Shown: positions 1 to 7,418 of the stretch, piece by piece
How positions within the stretch are numbered: position 1 is the first letter of the stretch
Layout of the letters: every line of letters begins with the position of its first letter
NCBI GenBank assembly: GCA_023410535.1
Contig: JAEYPR010000034.1
Coordinates: 1 to 60,139, forward strand
From: Bacillota bacterium
GTDB taxonomy: Bacteria; Bacillota; UBA4882; UBA8346
Reading direction: 5' to 3'
DNA: 60,139 bases
Notes under the pieces: model-generated
What the model saw: the letters and a program-made list of their open reading frames with translations, nothing else
Told to the model about the DNA's origin: nothing
Database searches by the model: none
Program-made: the position numbers and the translations under genes

Positions 1-50
1 ATTTGATTCTTGAACTCATCTGTATATTCTCTGCGTCTTCTTTTGGTCAT
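1..50 (-). CDS. IS3-family transposase OrfA, N-terminal fragment (runs off the left edge)
   Basis: Sixteen codons are visible on the minus strand, reading MTKRRRREYTDEFKNQ from an ATG at 50-48. This basic stretch followed by YTDEFK is the typical opening of the helix-turn-helix OrfA protein of IS3-type elements, which binds the element ends. Nothing can be said about intactness or about the OrfB integrase, which would lie to the left of the window. The identification rests on a short but characteristic N-terminus. Confidence 0.6.
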   Translation of the reverse strand, partial: MTKRRRREYTDEFKNQ

Positions 51-113
51 AGTATTTTGCTCCATTCTTTAGTGGTTTTAGTTTACTACCCCTTAAGAAA
101 ACTGTCCAGTTCA
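1..113 (-). mobile_element. End of an IS3-family insertion sequence, cut by the window edge
   Basis: The minus strand carries the start of a transposase OrfA at 50-1. Outside it, read from 113 inward, is a TGAACTGGACAG end resembling the TGAAC-type termini of IS3-group elements. The boundary near 113 is inferred from that motif only, because the other end lies outside the window. The element stops about 15 bp before the first CRISPR repeat, so it occupies the place where the array leader would normally lie. Confidence 0.6.
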
Positions 114-128
114 GTATAGACGATCCAA

Positions 129-1080
129 GTCGCTCCTTGCACAGGAGCGTGGATTGAAACCCGAATCCTTCGCGTTTTGCTTTCGCTACCAACGGGTCGC
201 TCCTTGCACAGGAGCGTGGATTGAAACCTTAGCTATTTCATCAACTGATTGTGACATAAATGTCGCTCCTTGCACAGGAGCGTGGATTGAAACAAGTGGA
301 ATGAAGATCAGATCAAAGCCAAAGACGTCGCTCCTTGCACAGGAGCGTGGATTGAAACTTGGTTGGGGGTAGTGAGGCGGTGAATTCGATCGTCGCTCCT
401 TGCACAGGAGCGTGGATTGAAACGGTGCAGGCAAGGACCCATGAACCACCTTTGACGTCGCTCCTTGCACAGGAGCGTGGATTGAAACATGATTGTCGAT
501 AGCATTGCGCCCTTAATTGTCGTCGCTCCTTGCACAGGAGCGTGGATTGAAACATCAACCGGGGGTGTAATGTCAGCTGTACCACCGGTCGCTCCTTGCA
601 CAGGAGCGTGGATTGAAACGCGCAACCTCCGGGGTTGCTTGTAGCGTCGGAGCGTGTCGCTCCTTGCACAGGAGCGTGGATTGAAACTTGGAATTCCTGA
701 ATGTTTAGTAAAATAAATTTTGTCGCTCCTTGCACAGGAGCGTGGATTGAAACTCATGTTCCAATCACAGGCGGTCCCGCTCGGTCAGGGTCGCTCCTTG
801 CACAGGAGCGTGGATTGAAACTTTGACAGAGGGTCTTGAAGATAGACTTAGACATGTCGCTCCTTGCACAGGTGCATGGATTGAAACCCGGGTGGACATA
901 TGATCCAGGTCATGGTTTTCAATGTCGCTCCTTGCACGGGAGCGTGGATTGAAACATTCCACCGATATGCTCTGTACAATTGTTGGTAGTGGTCGCTCCT
1001 TGTACAGGAGCGTGGATTGAAATGTGAAAATGCGGAAAGGGATTGAATTCGGCCTTATGTCACTCCTTGCACCGAAACGC
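129..1080 (+). CRISPR. CRISPR array, type I-C-like repeat, 14 full repeats plus one decayed repeat
   Basis: A 32-bp repeat starting GTCGCTCCTTGCAC and ending GTGGATTGAAAC occurs at 129, 196, 262, 327, 392, 457, 522, 588, 656, 722, 790, 856, 924 and 992, separated by unrelated spacers of 33-36 bp. The arms GCTCCT and AGGAGC form the small hairpin typical of I-C repeats, and the GTCGC start and GGATTGAAAC end match that class. Repeats 12-14 carry substitutions, and a fifteenth at 1059-1080 is truncated, so the right side is the old, leader-distal end. The leader side is therefore on the left, where an IS3-type element sits. No cas gene is in the window. Short reading frames here are artefacts of the repeats. 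Confidence 0.97.
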
Positions 1081-1207
1081 AGTTGAACAGTCTATCATTG
1101 TCATTTTCTTAAAAAAATGAAACTTTTTCAAAGGATATTCAATTGTTTTGGCAAATTGTTATCAGACAATTCTTCCGAATTTTTACATGAGGAGGGAATT
1201 CTGGGTA

Positions 1208-1678
1208 ATGTCCTTTAAAACCTGTGCCAAGTGTGGCGAGGATAATCCGGTTAATGCCGGAATCTGCATTATCTGCGGGTCTTCCCTGAGGGATGCCGCC
1301 CGGGTTACAACGCCGCCGCCCACCGAATCCCCGACGGTGCTAAGCTTGAATATTTGTCCCGGTTGTAATGAGCGGGTGCCGAATCACATTCGGTATTGTC
1401 CCAATTGCGCGACGCTGATTGCGAAAACCTCAATGGATTTGGTCGCCAATCAAGGCCGAAACGGCTATCAGACCGGCTCCGGGCCGGGCGGTTGCGTGAC
1501 TGTATTGTTGTTTTTCATATCATTCTTTTTCCCGCTGGTGGGGTTGATCGTCGGCGGTATTGGCTGGTTTAGCGCTCGGGAAGAAATGCAATCCTTTGGC
1601 AAGGCGTTATTTATCTTTAGCTTGGTCATTGCGGCGATTGAAATCTCGCTTGGAATTTTAGCGGTGGCCTTGCGCTAA
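1208..1678 (+). CDS. Double zinc-ribbon membrane protein
   Basis: This 156-residue protein of unknown function starts at ATG 1208, with AGGAGGG at 1190-1196. It carries two short zinc ribbons near the N-terminus: CAKCGEDNP...CIICG at about residues 6-23 and CPGCNERVP...CPNC at about 54-75, each with paired CxxC knuckles. A glycine-rich linker follows, then two hydrophobic segments (about 97-118 and 131-155) that should place it in the membrane with the zinc ribbons on the cytoplasmic side. Ribbon-plus-transmembrane proteins of this sort are common in Bacillota, and their role is generally unknown. It stands alone between the CRISPR array and the ABC-F leader. Confidence 0.75.
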   Translation: MSFKTCAKCGEDNPVNAGICIICGSSLRDAARVTTPPPTESPTVLSLNICPGCNERVPNHIRYCPNCATLIAKTSMDLVANQGRNGYQTGSGPGGCVTVLLFFISFFFPLVGLIVGGIGWFSAREEMQSFGKALFIFSLVIAAIEISLGILAVALR

Positions 1679-1693
1679 CGTGAAAAAAGCTTA

Positions 1694-1722
1694 TTGCACC
1701 CATTTTCCAAATATGGTATGTT
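1694..1722 (+). promoter_or_regulatory. Sigma-A type promoter of the ABC-F leader
   Basis: TTGCAC (1694-1699) and TATGTT (1717-1722) are separated by exactly 17 bp. Transcription would begin near 1729, directly in front of the AAGGAGGTG ribosome site of the small upstream ORF, giving an almost leaderless start for that peptide. Confidence 0.6.
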
Positions 1723-1744
1723 ATTAGCGTATGAAGGAGGTGAA

Positions 1745-1876
1745 ATGATGAAACCGCAGCTTTCGGCTGATCTGATTTTGAACCGGCTTGCCCATTGCGT
1801 CGCTGTTATTGTGCATTTTCAAGTAAACCAAGGGGGGAGTCTGTCCAAAATTAAATACTGCAGCCGAAGCAAGTAA
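1745..1876 (+). CDS. Small upstream ORF, possible leader peptide of the ABC-F gene
   Basis: The frame of 43 residues has tandem ATGs at 1745/1748 behind a near-perfect AAGGAGGTG site (1734-1742). It begins MMKPQLSADLILNRLAHC and ends KYCSRSK. I recognise no family. Its place between a good promoter and a factor-independent terminator, just ahead of an ABC-F gene, is the layout seen for leader peptides that control antibiotic-resistance ABC-F genes by ribosome stalling. Function as a leader is inference; the strong translation signal and spacing are what is seen. Confidence 0.5.
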   Translation: MMKPQLSADLILNRLAHCVAVIVHFQVNQGGSLSKIKYCSRSK

Positions 1877-1906
1877 TCATCATTTCGAAATTTATTTTTT
1901 CAATTC

Positions 1907-1938
1907 ACCCGGGAGATTGCTTGCCCGGGTTTTATTTT
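1907..1938 (+). terminator. Terminator/attenuator ahead of the ABC-F gene
   Basis: ACCCGGG (1907-1913) pairs with CCCGGGT (1924-1930) across a 10-nt loop and is followed by TTTATTTT. It lies after the small ORF stop (1876) and before the ABC-F start (2049), so read-through is probably regulated. Confidence 0.7.
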
Positions 1939-2048
1939 ACGCTTGATAATTGATGCCGACCGCACGGTTGATCGATTGCGTTGAATGTTGCCTGGGTAAG
2001 CCGCCGCTTGCTCAGGCTTTTTGTTGCTCCCGGGTGGGAAGGAGAAAG

Positions 2049-3941
2049 ATGATTGAGATTTCGTTAAACAATGTTATGAAGAGTTTCGGAGGGAACCCCG
2101 TCCTGCAAGGAGTGGATCTGGAGGTTTACCAAAGGGAGCGGGTTGCCTTGCTGGGTCAAAACGGGGCGGGGAAAACGACGCTTTTTCAGATAATTACCGG
2201 GCAAGCGGAACCTGACGAGGGCACCCGGGCCGTCCGCAAAAGCGCCAGTATCGGCATGCTTGCTCAGCTCCCCGAGATTCCTGCGGCGACGACGGTCGAA
2301 GCGTTGTTAATGAGCGTTTTTGAAGGGATTTGGGAGATCAAAGCGCAGTTGGAGCAGATCGAAGCGTTGATGCAGGAGCCGGATCAGGCGACTGAAGCAG
2401 TATTGGCCCAATACGGCCGGTTGCAAGAAGCCTATGAGCATCGCGGCGGCTATCGTGTCGCCGAGATGGTGGAACGGGTCTGTCAGGGGTTGGCAATCGA
2501 GACGGAATGGTTTGAGAAAGACTTTGCCGCTTTAAGCGGCGGCGAACAGACCCGGTTGATGTTAGCTCGCCTGCTTTTGCAAGGGCCGGATATTTTGTTG
2601 TTGGATGAACCGACCAACCATTTGGACATCGCCGCCTTGGAGTGGCTGGAGGAGTTTTTGAATCAGTTCCCGGGCACGGTGGTGGTAATCTCCCATGATC
2701 GTTACTTTTTGGACCGGGTAGTCAACCGGGTGGTGGAGCTGGTCAATGGCCGCGCCGAATCCTATCGCGGCAATTTCAGCGCCTACCTTCAGCTGAAGGA
2801 GGAACGTTACCAGTCCCAACTAAAACAGTATGAAAGCGAGCAAAAGAAGGTCCGGCAATTGGAGGCCGCCGCCAAGCGGATGCACGAGTGGGCCAAAATA
2901 GCCGATAACGGGAGCATGCATCGCCGGGCGTTCAGCATCGAAAAACGGGCGGAACGGCTTGCCCAAACCGAACGGCCGGAGCGGGTGGAGTCGATGCGGA
3001 CGCTCTTTAGCGAACAGTTTTTTTCCAGCCAGGAAGTGATGGTTGCCGAAGCGCTGGTCTTTGCTTACGACCGCGTTCCGATCATCGACCAAGCCAGTTT
3101 CCGGGTTCACAAAGGGGATCGTTTGGCCATTTGCGGCGATAACGGTTCCGGCAAGTCGACCTTGCTCCGGCTGCTGCTGGGGGAATTGGAACCAAACTCG
3201 GGCCGGGTCCGGGTCGGCCCCAGTATTCGTTACGCCTATCTGCCGCAGGTCGTCACCTTTTCCGAACCGTCCCGGAGCGTTTTGGACACTGTCCGGCACG
3301 AACTGAGGGAGAGCGAGTTTGCGGCCCGCCGGTTACTGGCTCAGTACCGGTTTGGCGCGACAGCGGTCGCGAAACAAGTGGCCAATCTGTCGGGCGGAGA
3401 GCAAAGCCGTTTAAAGCTTTGCCTGTTGATGCAGGACGACCTGAATCTGTTGGTGCTGGACGAACCCACCAACCATCTGGATATTCTGTCCCGGCAATGG
3501 TTGGAGGAAGCGTTGCGGCAATTTGGGGGCACGATGGTCTTTGTCTCCCATGACCGCTATTTTCTCAAGCGGTTCGCCACACGGGTCGCCGAACTGAACA
3601 ACGGCACCCTCCATCTTTACGACGGGGGTTACGAAGACTATCGGACCGCGCGACGAAAGGAAGCCGCTATACCGCTGAAACCGTCGCTCCCGGTCCGGAC
3701 CGCAACACGGGAGTCGCGTCAGGGGGGCGTCCGGCAACCTGGGCCGGTGGCGATGGCGGCCATCGAAGCCAAGATTCAAACGGCGGAGCGGGAATTGGCG
3801 GATCTGGAGCGGGAGATGGCCGAAGTAAGCCATGACTATAGCCGCTTGGACCAAGCGTATCAGCGAAAGATCGTGCTTGAGCAGGAGTTGGAAATCCTTT
3901 ATCAACAATGGTTGGGATGCCACGGGGAAACGGAAGCGTAA
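2049..3941 (+). CDS. ABC-F family ATPase (ribosome-associated)
   Basis: The 630-residue protein has two ATP-binding cassettes and no membrane segments, the hallmark of ABC-F proteins that act in the ribosomal E site in translation quality control or antibiotic protection. Walker A motifs GQNGAGKTT (about residues 36-44) and GDNGSGKST, signatures LSGGEQTR and LSGGEQSR, and two LLDEPTNHLD/VLDEPTNHLD Walker B motifs are all intact. A charged linker of about 80 residues separates the cassettes, and the C-terminus is a glutamate-rich coiled coil. ATG 2049 is chosen because of the GGAAGGAGAAAG just upstream; the frame stays open further 5' without a better start. The promoter, small ORF and terminator in front suggest induction by translation stress. 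Housekeeping versus resistance subtype cannot be decided by eye. Confidence 0.93.
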   Translation: MIEISLNNVMKSFGGNPVLQGVDLEVYQRERVALLGQNGAGKTTLFQIITGQAEPDEGTRAVRKSASIGMLAQLPEIPAATTVEALLMSVFEGIWEIKAQLEQIEALMQEPDQATEAVLAQYGRLQEAYEHRGGYRVAEMVERVCQGLAIETEWFEKDFAALSGGEQTRLMLARLLLQGPDILLLDEPTNHLDIAALEWLEEFLNQFPGTVVVISHDRYFLDRVVNRVVELVNGRAESYRGNFSAYLQLKEERYQSQLKQYESEQKKVRQLEAAAKRMHEWAKIADNGSMHRRAFSIEKRAERLAQTERPERVESMRTLFSEQFFSSQEVMVAEALVFAYDRVPIIDQASFRVHKGDRLAICGDNGSGKSTLLRLLLGELEPNSGRVRVGPSIRYAYLPQVVTFSEPSRSVLDTVRHELRESEFAARRLLAQYRFGATAVAKQVANLSGGEQSRLKLCLLMQDDLNLLVLDEPTNHLDILSRQWLEEALRQFGGTMVFVSHDRYFLKRFATRVAELNNGTLHLYDGGYEDYRTARRKEAAIPLKPSLPVRTATRESRQGGVRQPGPVAMAAIEAKIQTAERELADLEREMAEVSHDYSRLDQAYQRKIVLEQELEILYQQWLGCHGETEA

Positions 3942-4004
3942 CCGGGCAGGCATCTTTTCCGGGCTTTACGCATAAGGTGGAATAATGGGCAAGGAGGGAT
4001 GTGA

Positions 4005-4943
4005 TTGCGCCCCAATCATGGTTTAATCCTGGCAATGTTCTTTCTCTTGCTGGCGTTGCTGCCGATGGCGCTAATGCGGAAGAGCGCCGACCCGCTCGAC
4101 CGGTCCGGAATTGCCGTCACGGTAATGGCCAAAAATGAAGACCGGGTGTACCGGATGGATTTGGAGCAGTATCTGGTGGGGGTTCTGGCGGCCGAAATGC
4201 CGGCCCGCTTCCCATTGGAAGCCTTAAAAGCGCAAGCGGTCGCTTCGCGGACATTGGCCGTCAACCGGATGCCCCGGTTCGGCGGCAAAGGATCCGCTTC
4301 CTTTACCGGCATCGATTTTAGCGACGACCCCAATGAAGCGCAGGCCTGGATCAGTTCCGCCGCCATGCAAGCCAAATGGAGCGAAAACGAATACCCCGGG
4401 TTTTCGCGTAAGATCGAACAGGCGGTCCGGGAGACGCGCGGAATCATCCTAACGTATCAAGGAAAACCGATCGATGCGGTCTTCCATTCTACCTGCGGGG
4501 TGGGAACCGCTGCCGCAGTCGAAGTCTGGGGCAGTTCCGTGCCCTACTTGCAGAGCGCCACCTGTGGCGTCGACCGCGATTCCCCCCGGTATTCCAATCA
4601 AATGCAGTTGTCGTGGAGCCAATTCGCCGCAGCGCTGCAGGTCTCCAAACAAAGCGCCCAACAGCTCCGGGTAGTGCGCCGTTCGCCGCAGGGAAGGATC
4701 TTAGAGATGGCCGTCGGCAAATCCCGGTTTAGCGGGAAGGACTTTCGGGCCAAACTCGGTTTGACATCCACCTGTTTCGGTTGGAAGGCCGGGCCCAACG
4801 GGATCCTTTTACAAACCATCGGTTACGGACATGGTGTCGGTTTATGTCAGTATGGCGCCGCGGGTTTTGCGAAGCAAGGATGGAACTACCGGCAGATATT
4901 GGAGCATTATTATCAGGGAGTGCAATTGCGGATGATGAAATAG
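4005..4943 (+). CDS. spoIID: Stage II sporulation protein D (peptidoglycan lytic transglycosylase)
   Basis: SpoIID cleaves glycan strands during engulfment, together with SpoIIP and SpoIIM, at the mother-cell membrane. The 312-residue product has an N-terminal membrane anchor (about residues 7-21) and the SpoIID/LytB core with the family sequences LEQYLVGVLAAEMPARFPLEALKAQAVASRT (given here by its span, about 46-76), FHSTCGVGTAAAVEVWG and GYGHGVGLCQYGA near the end. The start is TTG 4005, seven bases after AAGGAGG at 3991-3997; an ATG at 3999 in the same frame is followed at once by a stop. The gene order spoIID, spoIIQ-like, spoIIID, mbl matches that of model spore formers. Confidence 0.93.
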   Translation: MRPNHGLILAMFFLLLALLPMALMRKSADPLDRSGIAVTVMAKNEDRVYRMDLEQYLVGVLAAEMPARFPLEALKAQAVASRTLAVNRMPRFGGKGSASFTGIDFSDDPNEAQAWISSAAMQAKWSENEYPGFSRKIEQAVRETRGIILTYQGKPIDAVFHSTCGVGTAAAVEVWGSSVPYLQSATCGVDRDSPRYSNQMQLSWSQFAAALQVSKQSAQQLRVVRRSPQGRILEMAVGKSRFSGKDFRAKLGLTSTCFGWKAGPNGILLQTIGYGHGVGLCQYGAAGFAKQGWNYRQILEHYYQGVQLRMMK

Positions 4944-5005
4944 TTGCAGTATTTTTTTGGATAATTCTACCCTGATTGGAAAGACTATCATCTGAGGTGA
5001 TGGTC

Positions 5006-5758
5006 TTGAGTAATACCAATTTCCGTCGAAAATGGCTTAATGGGCTGGTTATCGCCCAGAAACAATGGATTCAAATGAAAAAGGCGACCCGTAGGACGTT
5101 TGATTATTTCCGTCCGTTCTTAGCGCCGCGTTATTGGGTAATTTATTTGGTCGCCTTTGCCTTGGGCTTTTATTTATGGGGTCCGGCGCACGGTTTAAAA
5201 CAGCTCAGCAGTTGGCAAATGAAACGACTGCATCAGACCGACAAACCGACCGTGCAAACGCTGCAACACGAATTGGAACGCTTGAAGAAAGAGTTGAAAC
5301 TGCAACAACAACCCCAACCACGCAGCGCTTTTAATCCCGATAATTTCAGCCGCCCGGCGTTAGGACAAATTATTCAGGGGTTTGAATGGGTGGCGACCGA
5401 CAAATCCTGGCGGTTGCACGCCGGAGTCGATATCGGAGTCCCGGAGGGAACCAGTGTGATGGCCGCGGCCGAGGGCGTGGTGACGACAGTGACCAAAACC
5501 GGTAGCGGCAACTACTCGATAACCCTAAGCCACGGTAACGAATGGGAGAGCGCCTACGCCAACTTAAGCAGCGCGACCGTCCATGAGGGAGAACAAGTGA
5601 TCAAGGGTTTGGTCATCGGTACCAGCGGTCCCGCCGGAACCGACTTTAAGCAACCGGCGTTCCGCTTCGGAATCTATCATGAAAAACAGCCGTTAGATCC
5701 CTGTAAAATCGTTGACGGACTGGCGCAACAAAATGCGACAGCGACGGAAACCAATTGA
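5006..5758 (+). CDS. spoIIQ: SpoIIQ-like engulfment protein with a degenerate M23 peptidase domain
   Basis: SpoIIQ is a forespore membrane protein whose LytM domain docks with SpoIIIAH to build the channel between forespore and mother cell. This 250-residue product has a basic N-terminus, one membrane span at about 39-57, a coiled coil at about 75-100 and an M23 fold from about 125. The first zinc motif HAGVD (H138, D142) is kept. The catalytic YAH histidine is asparagine (N186), and the HLH motif is replaced by A218-F219-R220, so peptidase activity should be lost. TTG 5006 lies six bases after TGAGGTGA; ATG 5000 is possible but too close to it. Identification rests on domain plus position after spoIID. 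Confidence 0.8.
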   Translation: MSNTNFRRKWLNGLVIAQKQWIQMKKATRRTFDYFRPFLAPRYWVIYLVAFALGFYLWGPAHGLKQLSSWQMKRLHQTDKPTVQTLQHELERLKKELKLQQQPQPRSAFNPDNFSRPALGQIIQGFEWVATDKSWRLHAGVDIGVPEGTSVMAAAEGVVTTVTKTGSGNYSITLSHGNEWESAYANLSSATVHEGEQVIKGLVIGTSGPAGTDFKQPAFRFGIYHEKQPLDPCKIVDGLAQQNATATETN

Positions 5759-5819
5759 TTCTTAGATATTATCTAATGAACGTCTCATCTAACACCGCGA
5801 AATAATCGTTACGAAGCCT

Positions 5820-5849
5820 TCATATTCCTTCTGCCCAAGCCATATACAT
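5820..5849 (+). promoter_or_regulatory. Possible sigma-E promoter of spoIIID
   Basis: TCATATT (5820-5826) and CATATACAT (5841-5849) are 14 bp apart. This resembles the mother-cell sigma-E pattern (ATATT, then CATACAnT), which drives spoIIID in Bacillus subtilis. The -10 is not a perfect match. Confidence 0.45.
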
Positions 5850-5885
5850 TTAATAAAAAATGTACGGGGGAGGGTGGAGGGGGTC

Positions 5886-6176
5886 GTGAAGGATTACATT
5901 GAAAAGCGTGTGTTGGATTTGAGCAATTATATTGCAGATCAGCGGGCAACGGTGCGTCAGACGGCAAAGTTTTTTGGCGTCAGCAAAAGTACGGTTCACA
6001 AAGATGTCACCGAACGCTTGCCGGGGATCAACCGTAGTTTGGCCCGGGAGGTCAAACGCGTTTTGGAAGTGAATAAAGCCGAACGGCATATTCGGGGCGG
6101 CGAGGCGACCAAAAAGAAATATCAAAAAAAGCCCGAATCGTCGCTGAAAAAAGGAGGATATTCAAAAAAAACGTAG
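5886..6176 (+). CDS. spoIIID: Sporulation transcription factor SpoIIID
   Basis: SpoIIID is a small DNA-binding protein that redirects mother-cell gene expression between sigma-E and sigma-K. The 96-residue product carries the family pattern DYIEKRVLDLSNYI, the helix-turn-helix VRQTAKFFGVSKSTVHKDVTERLP (about residues 23-46) and the closing HIRGGEATKKKY with a basic tail. GTG 5886 is chosen because GGAGG at 5876-5880 fits it and VKDYI matches the usual N-terminus; an in-frame GTG at 5874 lies too near the same site. It sits directly upstream of mbl, as in Bacillus. The lysine-rich tail is somewhat longer than in B. subtilis. Confidence 0.95.
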   Translation: MKDYIEKRVLDLSNYIADQRATVRQTAKFFGVSKSTVHKDVTERLPGINRSLAREVKRVLEVNKAERHIRGGEATKKKYQKKPESSLKKGGYSKKT

Positions 6177-6238
6177 AAAAATCGTAAATAGCATACAGAA
6201 AAAATAGGAAATTAGTCCATTTATAGGGGGGCGGAGGA

Positions 6239-7273
6239 TTGAATTGGCGCAATTTTGTTTCGGATATCGGTATTGATCTTGGCACAGCAAGTGTCCTTGT
6301 CTATGTTAAAAAACGTGGCATAGTCATTCGTGAACCCTCCGTTGTGGCATTGCAGAAGGATTCCAATAAGATCCTGGCCGTGGGTGAGGAAGCGCGGCAG
6401 ATGATTGGCCGAACCCCCGGAAACATTGTCGCCATCCGCCCGCTGAAAGATGGTGTTATTGCCGACTATGATGTCACTGAAACCATGCTTAAATACTTCA
6501 TTGAGCGGGTTTGTCCAAAGCCGAGATTATTTCGGCCCCAAATCGTCGTCTGCGTCCCGTCGGGTGTGACCAGCGTTGAGAAACGGGCGGTATTGGAAGC
6601 GGCGGTCCAAGCCGGCGCCAAAAAGACCATTTTGATTGAAGAACCGATGGCGGCGGCGATCGGCGCCGGGTTAAATATTACCGAAGCCAGTGGCAACATG
6701 GTGGTTGATATCGGTGGCGGTACCACCGATATCGCCATTATTTCCTTGGGCGGAATCGTGGTCAGCGAATCACTCCGGATCGGCGGGGACAAGTTTGATG
6801 AGGCCATCATCCGTTATATCAAAAAGATGTATAATATGATGATTGGCGAGCGGACCGCCGAGGAGATTAAGATTCAGATCGGTTCGGCTTATCCGGAAGG
6901 GGAGGGTCGCGCCATGGAGATTCGGGGCCGGGATTTGGTCACCGGGTTGCCGCGGACGATCAAGTTTACTTCAACCGACTCGTTTCAAGCCCTTTCGGAA
7001 CCGATCACCTCGATCGTCGACGGGATCAAATCGGTCTTGGAGCGGACTCCACCGGAGCTTGCTTCGGACATCGTGGACAAGGGTATTGTCATGACCGGCG
7101 GCGGTTCGTTGTTGCACGGTTTCGCCCGACTGCTCGCTGAAGAAACCGGCATTCCCATCCACCTTGCAGAAGACCCGCTTTCCTGCGTGGCCTTGGGAAC
7201 CGGTAAAATTCTTGAGAATGAGAGTTTCGAAGCGATCAAAAACAACCTGATTGTCGGCAGCCGGTCAATGTAA
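6239..7273 (+). CDS. mbl: MreB/Mbl-type actin-like cell-shape protein
   Basis: The 344-residue bacterial actin homologue forms membrane-associated filaments that guide peptidoglycan synthesis. Visible motifs are phosphate-1 DIGIDLGTASV at the N-terminus, EEPMAAAIGAGL, phosphate-2 VVDIGGGTTDIAII (about residues 155-168) and GIVMTGGGSLLHGFARLLAEETG near the C-terminus. The length is typical. The only plausible start is TTG 6239, very close to GGAGG at 6233-6237. Adjacency to spoIIID favours the Mbl paralogue over MreB, because mreBCD partners are absent. An 11-bp hairpin with a T-tract follows at 7304. Confidence 0.93.
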   Translation: MNWRNFVSDIGIDLGTASVLVYVKKRGIVIREPSVVALQKDSNKILAVGEEARQMIGRTPGNIVAIRPLKDGVIADYDVTETMLKYFIERVCPKPRLFRPQIVVCVPSGVTSVEKRAVLEAAVQAGAKKTILIEEPMAAAIGAGLNITEASGNMVVDIGGGTTDIAIISLGGIVVSESLRIGGDKFDEAIIRYIKKMYNMMIGERTAEEIKIQIGSAYPEGEGRAMEIRGRDLVTGLPRTIKFTSTDSFQALSEPITSIVDGIKSVLERTPPELASDIVDKGIVMTGGGSLLHGFARLLAEETGIPIHLAEDPLSCVALGTGKILENESFEAIKNNLIVGSRSM

Positions 7274-7303
7274 TAAACATGGATGAAAAAGATAGCCAAA
7301 AAG

Positions 7304-7335
7304 AAAGGTCTGGTAAAACCAGATCTTTTTGTTTT
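7304..7335 (+). terminator. Terminator after mbl
   Basis: AAAGGTCTGGT (7304-7314) pairs with ACCAGATCTTT (7318-7328), with one G-U pair and loop AAA, followed by TTGTTTTG. Confidence 0.75.
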
Positions 7336-7418
7336 GCCCCAATGTGGGGTATAATGAAATTGTTTTTTCAATGATCAGCGCGAAAGACCACAAAACAGGA
7401 CTGAGGTTTGAAAATCAG

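Noticed and set aside
154..962. Several short reading frames on both strands across the CRISPR array
   Set aside because: They translate the repeat itself (for example VSIHAPVQGAT and FNPRSCARSD motifs recur), so they are artefacts of the array.
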